Source: Paralithodes platypus | Lineage: Eukaryota > Arthropoda > Malacostraca > Decapoda > Lithodidae | DNA: 64,000 nt | Assembly (NCBI GenBank): GCA_032716605.1 | Contig: JAVRFV010002314.1 | Coordinates: 124,001 to 188,000, forward strand | Reading direction: 5' to 3' | Translations under genes and position numbers: made by a program | In this document: positions 53,161-64,000 of the stretch, piece after piece | How positions within the stretch are numbered: the first letter of the stretch is position 1 | How the letters are laid out: each line of letters starts with the position of its first letter | Notes under the pieces: model-generated | What the model was told of the DNA's origin: nothing | Databases searched by the model: none | Seen by the model: only the letters and a program-made list of their open reading frames with translations

Positions 53161-53461
53161 TGATGACAAGAGAGGGTCGCTCATGCGCACGTTCGACAGG
53201 GATCTGCACATGACGGAACACGGGATGGGCCTTAAGCAGTAACTAAGGTAAACCCCTTTTTCTTCTCTTCTATGCTTTTTTCACCTTCGGTGGTAGTTTT
53301 GGTTAATGTACAACGTCTCCTAGAGCAAGATAAGGAGTAGACTCTAGACGTTTTCTTTTTAACCGCGGTTGGAATGACGACATAGCAGTCAAAATAGACA
53401 AGTCGTCATTGCAATTAGGTTAATAGCCTTGACGTTGGATTTGCCAAGACTACTAACAAAT
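53161..53461 (-). repeat. DIRS D 5' inverted terminal repeat
   Basis: From 'tgatgacaagagagggtcg' to 'gactactaacaaat'; reverse complement of 38422-38702 with few differences. Directly followed by C recombinase sequence 'actctgttcccgg'. Confidence 0.92.
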
Positions 53462-53934
53462 ACTCTGTTCCCGGTAGCCAAGGCCATAAGGAATACTGCC
53501 CTTTTTAAAAGTAATGTAAAATCTGCAGTATTTTGGTACAGACGGGAGTGAAGTAAAGACAATGCCTTGTCCAGAGACCAGGTAGGCATGAGCTGACGGG
53601 GAGGTGGGCGGAGTTTAAAACATGCCCTCATAAAACCTTTTTCCTCCACAATTGGTATGGAGAGACCGGTAAGGTCCAAAAACGGTATCCTAATCGCTGT
53701 TAAGTGATTTTTTAACGTTACTACAGATAAACGTTTCTGCTCGAACAGATAATTTAAATAATTAAAAACCAAAGCCACCGAGGGCACAGTTTGTTCTGTT
53801 CTAAGAATCCAAGAAGTAAAGGCTTGCCAATGCGATTGATACTGTCGCTTAGTAGACTGGGTATATTGATTTATGAATTTATTGGTCACGTCTCTACCAT
53901 ATGGTGCTAGCCACTTGGCCTCCTGAATGTCCAT
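53462..53934 (-). pseudogene. DIRS C tyrosine recombinase, 5' part
   Basis: From MDIQEAKWLAPYG to ALATGNRV, where the frame breaks into the D terminal repeat. It carries the SAM-like part (QYTQSTKRQYQSHW) and the first catalytic Arg; the remaining catalytic residues are at 37853-38357. Confidence 0.93.
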
Positions 53935-55588
53935 AATGCAAAAGTCAGCGAGGTCTTTAGGTTGCCAATTGTGTCTAAGTGGAAAACCTCCACAGGGAGT
54001 GATACCGGGTCCGGGCACCACGTCTTCAATTGCTGGTACCACAACTGCGCCGGCCACAGGGGCGCGATTAGCGAGACTACGCCCCGATAATCCTGTAGTT
54101 TGTTTACTACGTGGCACATTAGAGACGCATCTGGCGGCGGAAACAGATAAATGGAACTCCACCTGTTCCAGTCTGTCACCAGTGCATCTGGCCCGCCCGC
54201 CGGCGTTATCGTCCGGCGGGTGAGGTACAGTGGGAGTTTGTGAGTCTCCTCTGATGATCTCGTCGACCCTTGTTTCTGAATACAGTGAACTGCATTCAGA
54301 TTGTCCATTCTGAAGGCCACCGCCTTTCCCCGTAAAGTAGAGCCGTGAGCCTGAAGGAAATATAAGGGGACTAGTAATTCTTTGACATTGATGTGGGAGA
54401 TTTCTAAATGGGACCAAAGCCCTTGACCCTGGTGCCCTTGGTTTGACTGAAAGCCCCAACCTATCGTTCCTGACGCATCCGTGTCTACCCATACCGTCGG
54501 CGGAGGAGAGGTCCATGACATGACTGAGTGTAATGTTTCCCTCTTCGCCCAGACCGCTAGCAAGTTGTGGATTAATTTTGGTAGTATGGGCCATCATTTT
54601 TTCGCCGGCAATAGCGGAAGATATTTGTTGCCCTCCAATATATTAAACGTTTGACTCTTAACCGGCCCAACTGTACCGTTAGTTGAATCCAGTTGAGAGA
54701 GCCGACCAGAGACTCCCAGATTCTCCGTGTCGTAGTCAGACTGTGAAGGAACAGAAACAATTTCCTGCGAAATCTGTTGCGATTGTCCACACTCTGACTC
54801 AGAGTGAGAGTAGCTGTGTCCCAGACCAGCCCTATCCACTGAACTACTCTTGAGGGAACAAGGTTTGACTTTACCAGGTTGACCTTGAACCCTAGAGTTT
54901 TGACATGTTTTAATGTTATGTTGACATGATTTATGCATACTTGTTCCGTCTCTGCCACCACTAGCCAGTCGTCTAGATACCATAAAATCCTGATCCCTTG
55001 CCTTAACAAGGGCATCAGGGCTTGCCAGACTAATTTCGTGAATAAGCGAGGTGCTAGGTTCAATCCAAACGGCATCCTCTGAAAGACATAAGTCTGATGC
55101 TTTATTCTTAAGGCCAGAAACTTTTGAAATCTTTTGTTGACCGAGACGTGCCAATACGCGTCCGTCAGGTCTAAAGAACACATCCATCCTCCCGGCTGAA
55201 GTGTTAGCCTGATCTGGTTTACTGTTAGCATCCTGAATGACATGTTGTGAATATGGAGGTTCAGATAAGACAGGTCTACGACTGGTCTCATCTGAACACT
55301 GTCCCTTTTGGGCACTAGAAATAGTTTGGATGTGAAAACTGGGTAATTTTGAGGAACCGGAATGATGACATTCTTGGCGATCATTTCCTGGACTAGTGAC
55401 TCCACCTCTAATGAAACTAAATTTGCCTTTGTCGGCTGACGTAAACGAGGTCGCCGGAGCCACTGCCAGGTGATGCCCTTGCGTGCCACCATCCTCGCCC
55501 AAGTATTTACTGGCCATGCGCGGTGACACGTCCGGAACGACCCAGTTAGCAGACAAGGGTTCGCCGGCTGTACTACCCTCTGATCCAC
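53907..55588 (-). pseudogene. DIRS C RT-RNase H-Dam-like pol, frameshifted
   Basis: RT part 55588-54600 with MRPVVDLSYLNLHI, CSLDLTDAYWHVSV and ILWYLDDWLVV, so the catalytic Asp residues are kept. A frameshift near 54600 precedes RNase H (VWVDTDASGTIGWG). A deletion between GSTRS and SEETHKL, relative to B, removes the end of RNase H including the WADAL motif and the start of the Dam-like part. Non-functional. Confidence 0.9.
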
Positions 55589-55599
55589 CCGCCGTGAGA

Positions 55600-58313
55600 C
55601 CGGCCCTGGGAGTGAGAGAGACTTTAGGTTTTTGGTGGTGGTGGTGGTGGTGGTGGTGGATGCTTAGCCGACTGGCCGGCGTTGGCAGAAGACGGGCCCT
55701 GGCCCGGTCTGCTATAGTTTCGTCCTTTATGACCTGCAAACTTACCTTGTTTATACCTGTACTGACCTTGGGGGGAAGCGGACTTAGGTATCTGAAAGGG
55801 CTTTGACCCACCCGGCTGAGCTTTTGCGACTGGCTTGGGTTTGGGAAAGTTAAAAGCAGGTTTCTTAGAAGGGGTGAGACTGTGCTTAAAGGCCTGAGCC
55901 ATATTGAAAACAGTTCTCCACACATCAGGGGACATTAACGAGGGAGTTAGCACCGGCGACATGACCACCTGGTTCGCAATTCTATCAGGAAGTTTCCTCA
56001 CCAGGGACATCCTAAGATCCTGTCTCGCCCGCACCGCCTCGAGCAAGGCTGTGCGTATATCCCCCAATGACTGAATCGAAGTCTGAAGGAGTAATCGCCG
56101 AGATAGTTCAACCGATCTTCTGGCCTCCGCGTCCGCGATTGCCTGAGTGGATCTTAACATAGATTTTGCCACCTGGTGCGTAACGATGTACTGGGAAAAA
56201 TGTCTATACGCCTTCCCCCGTAGCCTAAACTCCCGGTCTAGGTGAGCTGGTGAAGGCGTAGTGAAAGGATCTTTAAGTTCGCTTAGATTGATTTTTGGGG
56301 CAGCTAAAAAAGCAAACAAAGCAGATGGAACTCCGCCGGCTGAAAAGACTGACATAGAGAACCAAGAATGGCTGTCCTGAGGAATCTGGTGCGAAGATTA
56401 TGAGGTGAAGGTGGTCGCAAAGTTCTGAGCCTCTACCTCCCATTCCAGCCAAGGTCCTGGACCCAACTGCCCCACCTTCAACACTGGGTTAGCGGCTGTG
56501 TCTATGACCGTTTGTAAATCTAATTCTGGAGTGAGAGCTGACAGTGCTTTTATATCATTAAAACCGTCATGCTTGGTCCAGTCAGAAAACAGTTTTGAAG
56601 CTGAGGCAGGGGGCAGTGCAGGCGTAGCTGTATACACCAAAAAGTCATGGTGATAATGGTTCGGAATGGCCTTAATATTAACATCAAGTACATTACCCGC
56701 AATATCCAAGGCTCGTAACTTTCTAGATTTATTTCCCTTGATTACCCACTCACGTGGCACTGGAAGTTCCCCTGACAAAGTGGGCTGCGCCGCCTCTGCC
56801 TTAGTTGGGATCATTTGAACCCATGAATCATCTGGACCGTATAACAGGGGCATAGCTACCTTTCTTAACGGTGCTTTATCTAAAGGGGGAGGATTCACAT
56901 CCGTTACCACCCTTACAACCCTTACACTAGAAGTAGTCAGTGCCGCCGAAGCAGGCCTAGCGACTATATTAGGTGATATAGAGGGAGGGTGCGGAATCTT
57001 GGTCAAAGCAATAGAGGCGATCAGAGGCCGAACACTTGAACTTGTCATGGGAGCTCCCAGGTCCACTGTAGGAGTCTCCGGCTGTTGGCCAATTTTTTTT
57101 GTTAGAGCATTAACTAACAACCCATCTATTTCCTCCGCCGTGACAAATTTAGCGGATGAAGAACTCAGAGGTGAATCATTCCTATCTTGCGAGTCGTCTA
57201 GAACTGAACCCGACTCTTGCACTTCCATGTCAGAGATTATAGACACCTCATCCTTGTCATCTGGCCCATCATGAGAGGATTCCGCCGAAGCCGGAACCTC
57301 GTCTTGGTGCCAAGTTAAATCAGGAATGGATGATGGGATCACAGCGTCCCGGTGGACGTCCGTCCGTACCTGTGGCTCCTGAACCAGACGTGGGCCTTCA
57401 TGCCCTGGTTGGGAATACCGCCATACACCCAGGCCTTGGCCCGAACTCCCTTGGGAGTCAGATACACCATCAACCACTGAGCCCCCACTAGACTCTTCTA
57501 AAGGGCGATCACTGCCTACAGAACTCTCTAACTCTAAGTGTGTAATATCCATTGGTAACCTGTCCGCCGGCAACACCCCCACCACAGTCTCTGACTCCAC
57601 TCCCGCCCCATCTGATTGGACACTAGATAAGTCGGGAGTAGAGGCAAAAAGTGAGGCACGAGGCTCTGGCGAACGCCGGGAGGCCTTTCGTTCCTTAGCA
57701 TCTTTCCTGGAAGATTTGTGGCTGCGGTGTGACTTGATCTTTCACTGCTCTTAGACTTTTCCGATCTTTCACTAGAGCTGTCCTTGGACTTTTCCTCTTT
57801 GCTCCTCTTTCTTGCTGGTGAAGAAGAGTGACTAGGCGGCTGTTGTCTGAGGGGCGACCTGGACCGCGCCCGTGACGTGGAGGCTGTCACCGGGGGCGTG
57901 GGTTCACGAGGTCTCTTAGAAGTTGTAGGGACCAGAGAAAGTGCTGTACCCTGCCCAGTCTCTGCCGACTTTCGTACAGTTACTCTAGAGGTACGTTTAA
58001 TAGGGGGGTGCTCAATCAGTAATTTATCCCAAAGAATCACATTATCACATTGCAGCGCTTTATGAGCCACTGTGGTAGCATAACTTGACAACTGCTGCCT
58101 GACCTCCCTCAAAGCGACCGCCGCGGATCTACTATTGTCCCGCAACACTTTGGCACTCAATTGAGTACAGAAGGTACAGTTCCCCGTTACCCACAAACCC
58201 CTTGAGCGATCTAAACATTTAACACATCTAATGCAAAGAGTGTGTGCAAAGATAGGGATACCTGAACATGAGGGAGCAATACACAAGGCAAAAACAGGGT
58301 CTATGGTAGCCAT
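55600..58313 (-). pseudogene. DIRS C Gag-like ORF, several lesions
   Basis: Begins MATIDPVFALC with the same Cys/His cluster as A and B (start at 58313; an upstream ATG at 58343 is not conserved). Arg/Ser-rich part at about residues 135-195. Lesions: a frameshift near 57740, a Lys-to-TAA at 56398-56400, and a frameshift at the (CCA)n/(GGT)n run near 55640. The basic tail (GQYRYKQGKFAGHKGRN) agrees with the B version, showing that A is the one altered there. Confidence 0.88.
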
Positions 58314-59980
58314 GACAGAGACTGGTGGAAAACACGAACCCACCCCCGGTTTACTCCAGGTTCTCGAAAGTCTCGCCGGAACTCAGCCCTGGAAAAAAGA
58401 AAATTTCCAGGAATTAATGCTCATAAGGCTACACCAAAATGTTCGAACACAAGTGTTAGACAACCCGCCGGGTAACGAGACGTAATACACAACTATCACG
58501 GCTCGCTACACGGAAGGTTCATGTATAAAGATTTCAGAATATCTTAACTTGTCCAAAAGATTTATGAATATCCTCTGACATAATATAAAGACCAGCATGG
58601 CTTTTTTATAAATGATGCAGTCTTCCCAGTGGTGTTTGTTAAGTTCTTACTGGAAAAAAACCCTCAAAGACGCCGGCCCCCGTAGATATCTCGCAGATCA
58701 AAAACTGGGAAGCCTGTCTTAAATGCTAGATCTGGCTTCTCCCGAAGTGTTCTAGATCGCCGTATGTTGAATGGCGGCGATACGTATCGTATCCCTCGAT
58801 TGTCTGGTTAACTACACTGAATTATGCAAATCCGTTAATCCCACCCTCCCAAGGTGCAACCACTGGGTGTGAATTTTAACGTTAACCCCAAAATTCCTAT
58901 CCCCACTTCTTTGCAAAAGATCGCCGGGGAGGAAAGACCAATCAACAAACAGCCTAGTTTTACTGGCATTGCAAAAACCGGGAAAAACTCAACTCAACAA
59001 GTGTCCGTATGAACACTTAGTTAAATGGGTAAAGCCATCCCGCCGGGAAACACAGTAAGCCTGAACACAGGCCCCACCACAGAGACGCAGTCCTGGAGAG
59101 CCTCAGGCCACTACTCGCCGGGGAAAACAAGCCTATTTTAACCACGCGTGATTAAAACTCGGCAACCAGCCGGGTTTTCATGGTGTAACCGAGAAAAACC
59201 CGCCGGAAAAGGCAACCCACCCCGTTCAGATTCAATCTGAACACACCAAATAGACCGTGGAATTAGCCAAAGCACAACTAATCCAGGACACACAAATAGT
59301 CCATGGAATTAGCCAATACACAACTAATCCAGGACACATATATAGTCCGTGGAATTAGCCAATACACAACTAAACCAGGACACACATGACACAGTAGTAC
59401 ATATTTATAACATAAATCAATAACACTTGTACATGTGGCAAAGCTACGAGAGGCTGGCTAGGCCTAGGCAGACGGAAATACACAGTAAACATGTCGTAAT
59501 ATAAACAAAAAGCACTGAATTATATCACAACAGGAACCACCGTCAACACACCACTGTAGCAAAAACTTCCCGGCAAAGGGAAGAACTGACTCGGGACCCA
59601 GAAAAAACTTCACTAAGTGAAGAAAAATACGCTGGGAATGTCAGAGAATAAAAAGCTACCTCATCAGAAAGATAAAAGGCAGCAATAATAACGTGTAATG
59701 AAAGCCGCCTGCATCACAAAGCTAGCTAACCGTGAAAAAGTTCACATGTCCACAACAGGACCACGAGGGTACACCCGAAATAGATGCCCCAAACACACGA
59801 CCCAAAATACACTGCACTGCGGGCAACCCGCCCAGGACACTCCTGCTACGCATATCCTAACCTTACTCGATACATCCCGGAGTAAAGAAATGAGAAAAAA
59901 CTCACTAGGGACGCAAAAAATGCGGAACCAGCGGAGCGTGGGGAGGCACGTCCGGGTCGGTTGAGCGCAGAGCAGAGAAG
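58314..59980 (-). other. DIRS C 5' leader
   Basis: Alignable with the A and B leaders, including the AGCTGGCT...-side palindromes and 'cccggcggg' blocks; two to three tandem 'ggaattagccaatacacaac' units at 59255-59375 are the complement of similar pairs at 26600 and 39880. No gene. Confidence 0.6.
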
Positions 59981-60286
59981 GAAGAATGACGCCTGAGTCA
60001 GCGTCTGGTCAAAGATCCACACAAGTACATCCACGAGTATATGGAAAGCTTATGAATAGTTATTCTTATTTTCTTTTTGTTTTTTATTTGTTACAAAGTT
60101 TTTTCGTAGTGAGAACCCAATTTCATAATGACTGAACCATGAGTGAGGTTGCGTGCGCTCATGATGAAGGCTCCTCAATTTTGTATGCTCTGTGCGGTAG
60201 ATTCAAAACTACGGCGGATGAGTGTTTGAAGAGGGTGCCTTATGTAATAGGCATAATCGTCAATGATGGAGGGGCCACTAATAAAT
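59981..60286 (-). repeat. DIRS C 5' inverted terminal repeat
   Basis: From 'gaatgacgcctgagtcagcg' to 'ccactaataaat'; complement of 35360-35680. Confidence 0.88.
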
Positions 60287-62025
60287 ACGGGTATGTTAGA
60301 TGCAGTTTTTATTACCATTCCACAATATCCAAGAGACGTAGGATAAGGGAGAAGCTGTCCAACCCCCTCGTCTTATACCACCATTACACGGCTGCCTCAA
60401 AAGTAAAGTAACTTACTTTATAAGTACAGGCACCCAGCCAGCTAGCCTTAACGAGCAGGGCGCCCCGCCCCCACTGACCTCGAAAACAACCCGGTGAAGA
60501 GCCTCTTGCCAACAACACTTCCATCACATGTCATTATATGTTAGATGTGTATGTTAACCCTATTATCTGATCCAGCGCACGGGAAATAAGGAACGAATTA
60601 CCCAGGCGACGAATCCGCAACAGCCACCATGCACAGTTGCCCCCCAAAATTAAAGGAATCACTCCCAGCCGAGGCAACACCCCAGCTCCAACTTCCCCCA
60701 CACCTCCACCAGCTTGCCAACTTGGAAGCCTGTTATCTCCATCCCTAAAAATTGTTATGTCTACTTCCTCCTTACTCAATTAAGTGAGCCCTACAATAGC
60801 GCCCCACATGTAAAGCTAAAAACTCCCCTCTCACATTTCTGGAAAACCCAGATAACAGCAAATCCACCAGCCAACAGCCCCGGCAACACCGGGCAACCCT
60901 GATATACTGTATAAACCCTGGGAGGAGGAAAACTCAGTAAGTAGAAATATCGCTTCTGTACGATCGGCAACCCGCTCTCTGACTGAAGACTATTTAATAC
61001 CCCACTAAAGACTAGTTACTGATGAACGGCAACCCGGAGTCTGTGATACTATCAGTGACATATATATTAATTTATGGATCTTTATTAATCGTGGCGACCC
61101 ATCGGTTAATATCGAGACCTTAAAATAATATACATATACCCCAAGTAAGTGTATTAAAAACTCATTGCTGGTATGGCCTCTTCCACTTGAGTTTTATAAT
61201 CATTTATATAGTGCAACAAGAACTACATATATGTAACTAATTATTTCTGGCCACCCAGGATTTAATAAAGTTATTCATATTAGTGTCTTATCTAACCTAA
61301 TACAAATATTGAAAGACGAAGGCCTCCCTACCTTTCAACACTTTATTATCTTAGACATCTTGCTTAGTACTTAACTCACAGAGATCTAGGAGAGAAAGAC
61401 CTGTGGAGTTTAAATAGTGGACCCGTAACTATATACGGATAACTGATTATTTCTGGCCACCCAGAACTTTAATATAGTTATCCATATTTGTTTCTACTCT
61501 AACCTAACAAGAATATTGAAGGATGCAGGCCACCCTACCTTTCAATACACTTGTTATCTTAGATAGTACTGGCAATTAACTCACAGAGATCTAGGATAGA
61601 AAGATCTTTTGTGTTAGAAGGGTCTATGCGAGATACTCTCAGGAGCACTTAGCATGTATAGATCCTAGGCACACTTTGTCTGTGGCAACCCACCAGGATT
61701 TGTGACTAAAAGGGTAAAACCGCCCGAGTTCTTTGAACCTCTTAAAAAGATTAGAGACTGTCAAGAAGAGTTCCTTGTACTGACTCCTCTTGCGTTGGTC
61801 CGATGGTGTGTTAATCCGGCCTCAGCCTGAAACATAACATTTAAAATCCTAGCCCCAAGAGTACCTGAACGGAACTTCATCACCGGTTAATAGCCCATCT
61901 GTAACTTCTTCACACGACTGGACCCCCTGGATGGCCCACGGAGCAGCCCAGGAACCCTCAACGACAACAGATCGAGAACCTAAGAAGATAACCCAACAGT
62001 GTCCTATTAATTATCATTTGTATCA
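60287..62025. other. Unassigned region with a ~205 bp tandem duplication
   Basis: No gene recognised. 61234-61400 and 61438-61608 are diverged tandem copies sharing 'attatttctggccaccca', 'cctacctttcaa' and 'ctcacagagatctagg'. Repeated 'ggcaaccc' motifs (60970, 61030, 61684) suggest further decayed repeats. Confidence 0.5.
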
Positions 62026-62139
62026 GTGCGGAGATACCTTACCACAGGATCACTTGCTCACCTGTGCTCCCCCTTAAGTTATTTGCTAACTATGACGAGT
62101 GTTTTAAGTTCGATTACTAGAGCTCCCTGTTCATTGCCA

Positions 62140-63257
62140 AAGAATTCGCACCAGTACTTACTAAAAGGCAGGGATCTTTACTTTGTGTTTGTGGACCTGG
62201 AGAAGGCCTTTGATAGGGTGCCTAGAGATGTTGTGCAGTGGGCTATGAGGAAACTTGGTGTGGAAGAGTGGCTGGTGCGTGTGATAATGAAGATGTATGA
62301 GGATTCGCAAAGTGCGGTGAGGGTGAAGGGTGTACTGAGTGATGAGTTCGCAGTCCGTGTTGAAGTCCATCAGGGTTCAGTGTTCAGCCCCCTCCTCTTT
62401 ATTATGGTCTTGGAGGCACTGTCTAGAGTTTTTAGAGGCGGACTCCCGTTGGAACTGTTTTATGCAGACGATTTAGTCCTAATAGCTGACAGTATGCAAG
62501 ATGCTGAGGCCAAATTCAGAGAGTGGAGAGAGGGCATGGCGAGCAAGTGTTTAAGAGTCAATATTAACAAAACCAAGGTTATGCATTGTAGATTGAGACA
62601 AGGCAATGTGGAAAAGAGCGGTGCATACCCATGTGCAGTATGTGGAAAGGGAGTTGGCGTTAACTCAATTCAATGTAGCATCTGTCGATGTTGGGTACAC
62701 CATGGGAGTAAGCGCTGTAGTAGAATAAAAGGACCCCTGCCGAAGTGTGCAAAGGCGAGCTTCTGTTAAGTGATGATCCTGTGGTTGTAAATTTTGGAAA
62801 TGAGTCTTTGGAGCTGGTGAATAAGTTTTGTTACCTAGGAGATACCATCTCTGCCGGTGGTGGGGCCGAGGCTGCCACTGTTGCTAGAATTAGGTGTGGA
62901 TGGGGGAAGTTAAGAGAACTGATGCCAATCCTGACCATGAAAAGAATGCATCTCCCCCTGAAGGGAAAGGTGTATGCCTCATGTGTTAGAAGTGTAATGA
63001 CGTATGCCTCAGAAACATGGGCCGTTAAAGTAGAGGATGTCAACAGAATGGAGCGTAATGAGATGAGAATGGTGATATGGATGTGTGGGGCCAGGCTACA
63101 GGATAGAATAACAAATGTTGAGCTGAGGAGACGTTTAGGTATAAAGAGTATTAGCGAGGTGATGCGTACAAGTAGACTGGGATGGTATGGTAGTAGGGGT
63201 AGGCAGCCCCGCCCAGGGAAGTACTACCGCCAAGGTTTCGGGAGACTCAGGGAATAG
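62140..63257 (+). pseudogene. LINE reverse transcriptase remnant
   Basis: Truncated at both ends. RT motifs: DLEKAFDRVPRDVVQWAM (motif A), VHQGSVFSPLLFIMVLEAL, ELFYADDLVLIADS (motif C), NINKTKVM. A Cys-rich insert follows (CAVCGKGVGVNSIQCSICRCWVHH). A frameshift near 62755 leads into the thumb and C-terminal part (LVNKFCYLGDTIS, YASETWAVKVEDVNRMERNEMRM). The last part breaks off at 63180-63195, where family members continue. Same family as the fragment at 14064-15715. Non-LTR clade uncertain (RTE/CR1-like). Confidence 0.88.
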
Positions 63258-63462
63258 CCTGAATTCCATTTTCTCTCCCAGGCCTTGGTAGCTGGATACA
63301 TATCTTTCTGCCTCACACATCAGGGGTATCAGGAAAACCCTCTTTATATAACATACACATCCAACTTCACGACATTGCCCTACATCGCTATCCTCTATCC
63401 ATAAAATACTACTCTTCCCACTACATATCATACATGTAACACCATACACTTACCTTATAAAT
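63258..63462. other. Spacer, nothing recognised
   Basis: Short non-coding stretch between the two LINE fragments. Confidence 0.5.
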
Positions 63463-64000
63463 ATGGCAGTACAATTGTTAAGAGCAAACCTGGTGGTCCC
63501 TCGGATATCCACCCCCGGCAGGGTTGGGTTATTGACACAGGGCCCTCCCGGTCGTCATCATGCGACTGTGTCAAGAGCATTGCAACGTCCCAAAGCTGCT
63601 TGTCAGTACAGCTATTTCTTTAGTAATATAAGGGGACTTCACTCTAACATCAATTCTGTACACCAATTTCTTCAAGCAGAATCCCTACTCTCCTTTTTTT
63701 GACAGAGACTCAAGTAACATCCACATCTGACACATCTAGATTTAATTTTCCAGGTTATCAACTGCTCCAAAATTTCAGACCTAAAGGTGGTGTATGTTGC
63801 TTCGCAAAATCTGAAATTGCCCTGGAGGAGGTTACTAGTTTCAATTGTCCCTATTTTGATTATTCTATATACAAATTAATTTCTGCTGGTAAATTTAAAT
63901 ACATATGTTGCATCTACCGTTCCCCAAATACTCCTCCAGAGCAAAGTCTTTTTGATTCTCTGTCCTCACAACTCAGTGTCCTCAACTTAAATGCTTCTTC
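63463..64000 (+). pseudogene. LINE APE endonuclease start, frameshifted, runs off the window
   Basis: The first frame ends at 63702 after SNIRGLHSNINSVHQFLQ, a typical endonuclease opening. In another frame it continues with LTETQVTSTSDTSRFNFPG, RPKGGVCCFAKSEI and ICCIYRSPNTPPEQS. The frameshift lies near 63690. The element continues beyond the window, so RT and 3' end are unseen. It is a different family from the one ending at 63257. Confidence 0.8.

Larger units (their letters stand above)
38358..53461 (-). mobile_element. DIRS1-like retrotransposon D (GC-rich family), interrupted by B
   Basis: Inserted between GNRV and SEL codons of the C recombinase. The ends are inverted repeats of about 300 bp: 38422-38702 against 53161-53461. 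The internal complementary region lies at 38768-38880. Coding order on the minus strand: Gag-like (52775-50874), RT-RNase H (about 50640-49028), recombinase (ends near 47868). The coding part is much more GC-rich than A-C. Without B it is about 6.4 kb. No target duplication is seen. Confidence 0.9.
35329..60286 (-). mobile_element. DIRS1-like retrotransposon C, interrupted by D and a hAT element
   Basis: Same family as A and B, reverse orientation. Its 3' end is at 35329 ('attataggtttgactcc') and its 5' end at 60286 (complement of 'atttattagtggcccc'). The recombinase gene is split: the 3' part lies at 37853-38357, the 5' part at 53462-53934, with D between. Without D and the 1.4 kb hAT-like insert its length is about 8.4 kb, matching A and B. 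Several stops and frameshifts show it is the oldest of the nested set. Confidence 0.9.

Noticed and set aside
55483..55806. Plus-strand ORF with a run of tryptophans
   Set aside because: Produced by the (GGT)n run antisense to the DIRS C Gag-like gene.

Overview
This is eukaryotic DNA made almost entirely of transposable elements and tandem repeats. I see only one plausible host-type gene, an intronless ORF with six C2H2 zinc fingers at 10.9-11.8 kb. Arthropod-like TTAGG/CCTAA runs, many TAGGCCTA palindromes, tRNA-derived SINEs and several DIRS1-like tyrosine-recombinase retrotransposons (known to be widespread in decapod crustaceans) suggest an arthropod, probably a decapod. That identification is inference.

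Region by region. 1-10.9 kb is non-coding: minisatellites (35 bp; a 27/25 bp array), a G/C hairpin plus CCTAA module, a cluster of a 'CCTAAGGAGACGCA'-type motif, and two tRNA-like SINEs. It also has a 524 bp retroposon with a clear 12 bp target duplication. 10.9-11.8 kb is the zinc-finger ORF. 12.9-16 kb holds a foldback element and a short LINE fragment split by two later insertions, a Tigger/pogo-like MITE (TA duplication) and a piggyBac-like MITE (TTAA duplication). 16.44-25.60 kb is bracketed by Tigger/pogo-type terminal inverted repeats. It carries a DDE transposase broken by two in-frame stops, a 57 bp and a 36 bp minisatellite, a second copy of the short retroposon, and a 5'-truncated LINE with an 11 bp target duplication.

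25.67-60.29 kb is dominated by four DIRS1-like retrotransposons. A (25.67-34.43 kb, +), B (38.96-47.66 kb, +) and C (35.33-60.29 kb, -) belong to one family; D (38.36-53.46 kb, -) is a GC-rich distant relative. They are nested: D sits inside the recombinase gene of C, exactly between the codons following the catalytic Arg, and B sits inside the 3' region of D. A 1.4 kb hAT-like element with an 8 bp duplication also sits in C. Each DIRS copy has inverted terminal repeats and, near its 3' end, an internal complementary region that joins the complements of its left and right termini. The encoded proteins are a Gag-like protein with an N-terminal Cys/His cluster and an Arg/Ser-rich region, a reverse transcriptase-RNase H-Dam-like polyprotein, and a tyrosine recombinase (YR). 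The Gag frame stays open through the whole pol region into YR, with pol written in the +1 frame; the same holds, apart from lesions, in the divergent D family. B is the innermost and least damaged copy, with one 1-nt deletion seen in Gag. D has lost its key RT and RNase H aspartates through repeated GAC-to-GCC changes.

60.3-64 kb has unassigned sequence with a ~205 bp tandem duplication, a LINE RT remnant of the same family as the fragment at 14-15.7 kb, and the endonuclease start of another LINE running off the window end.
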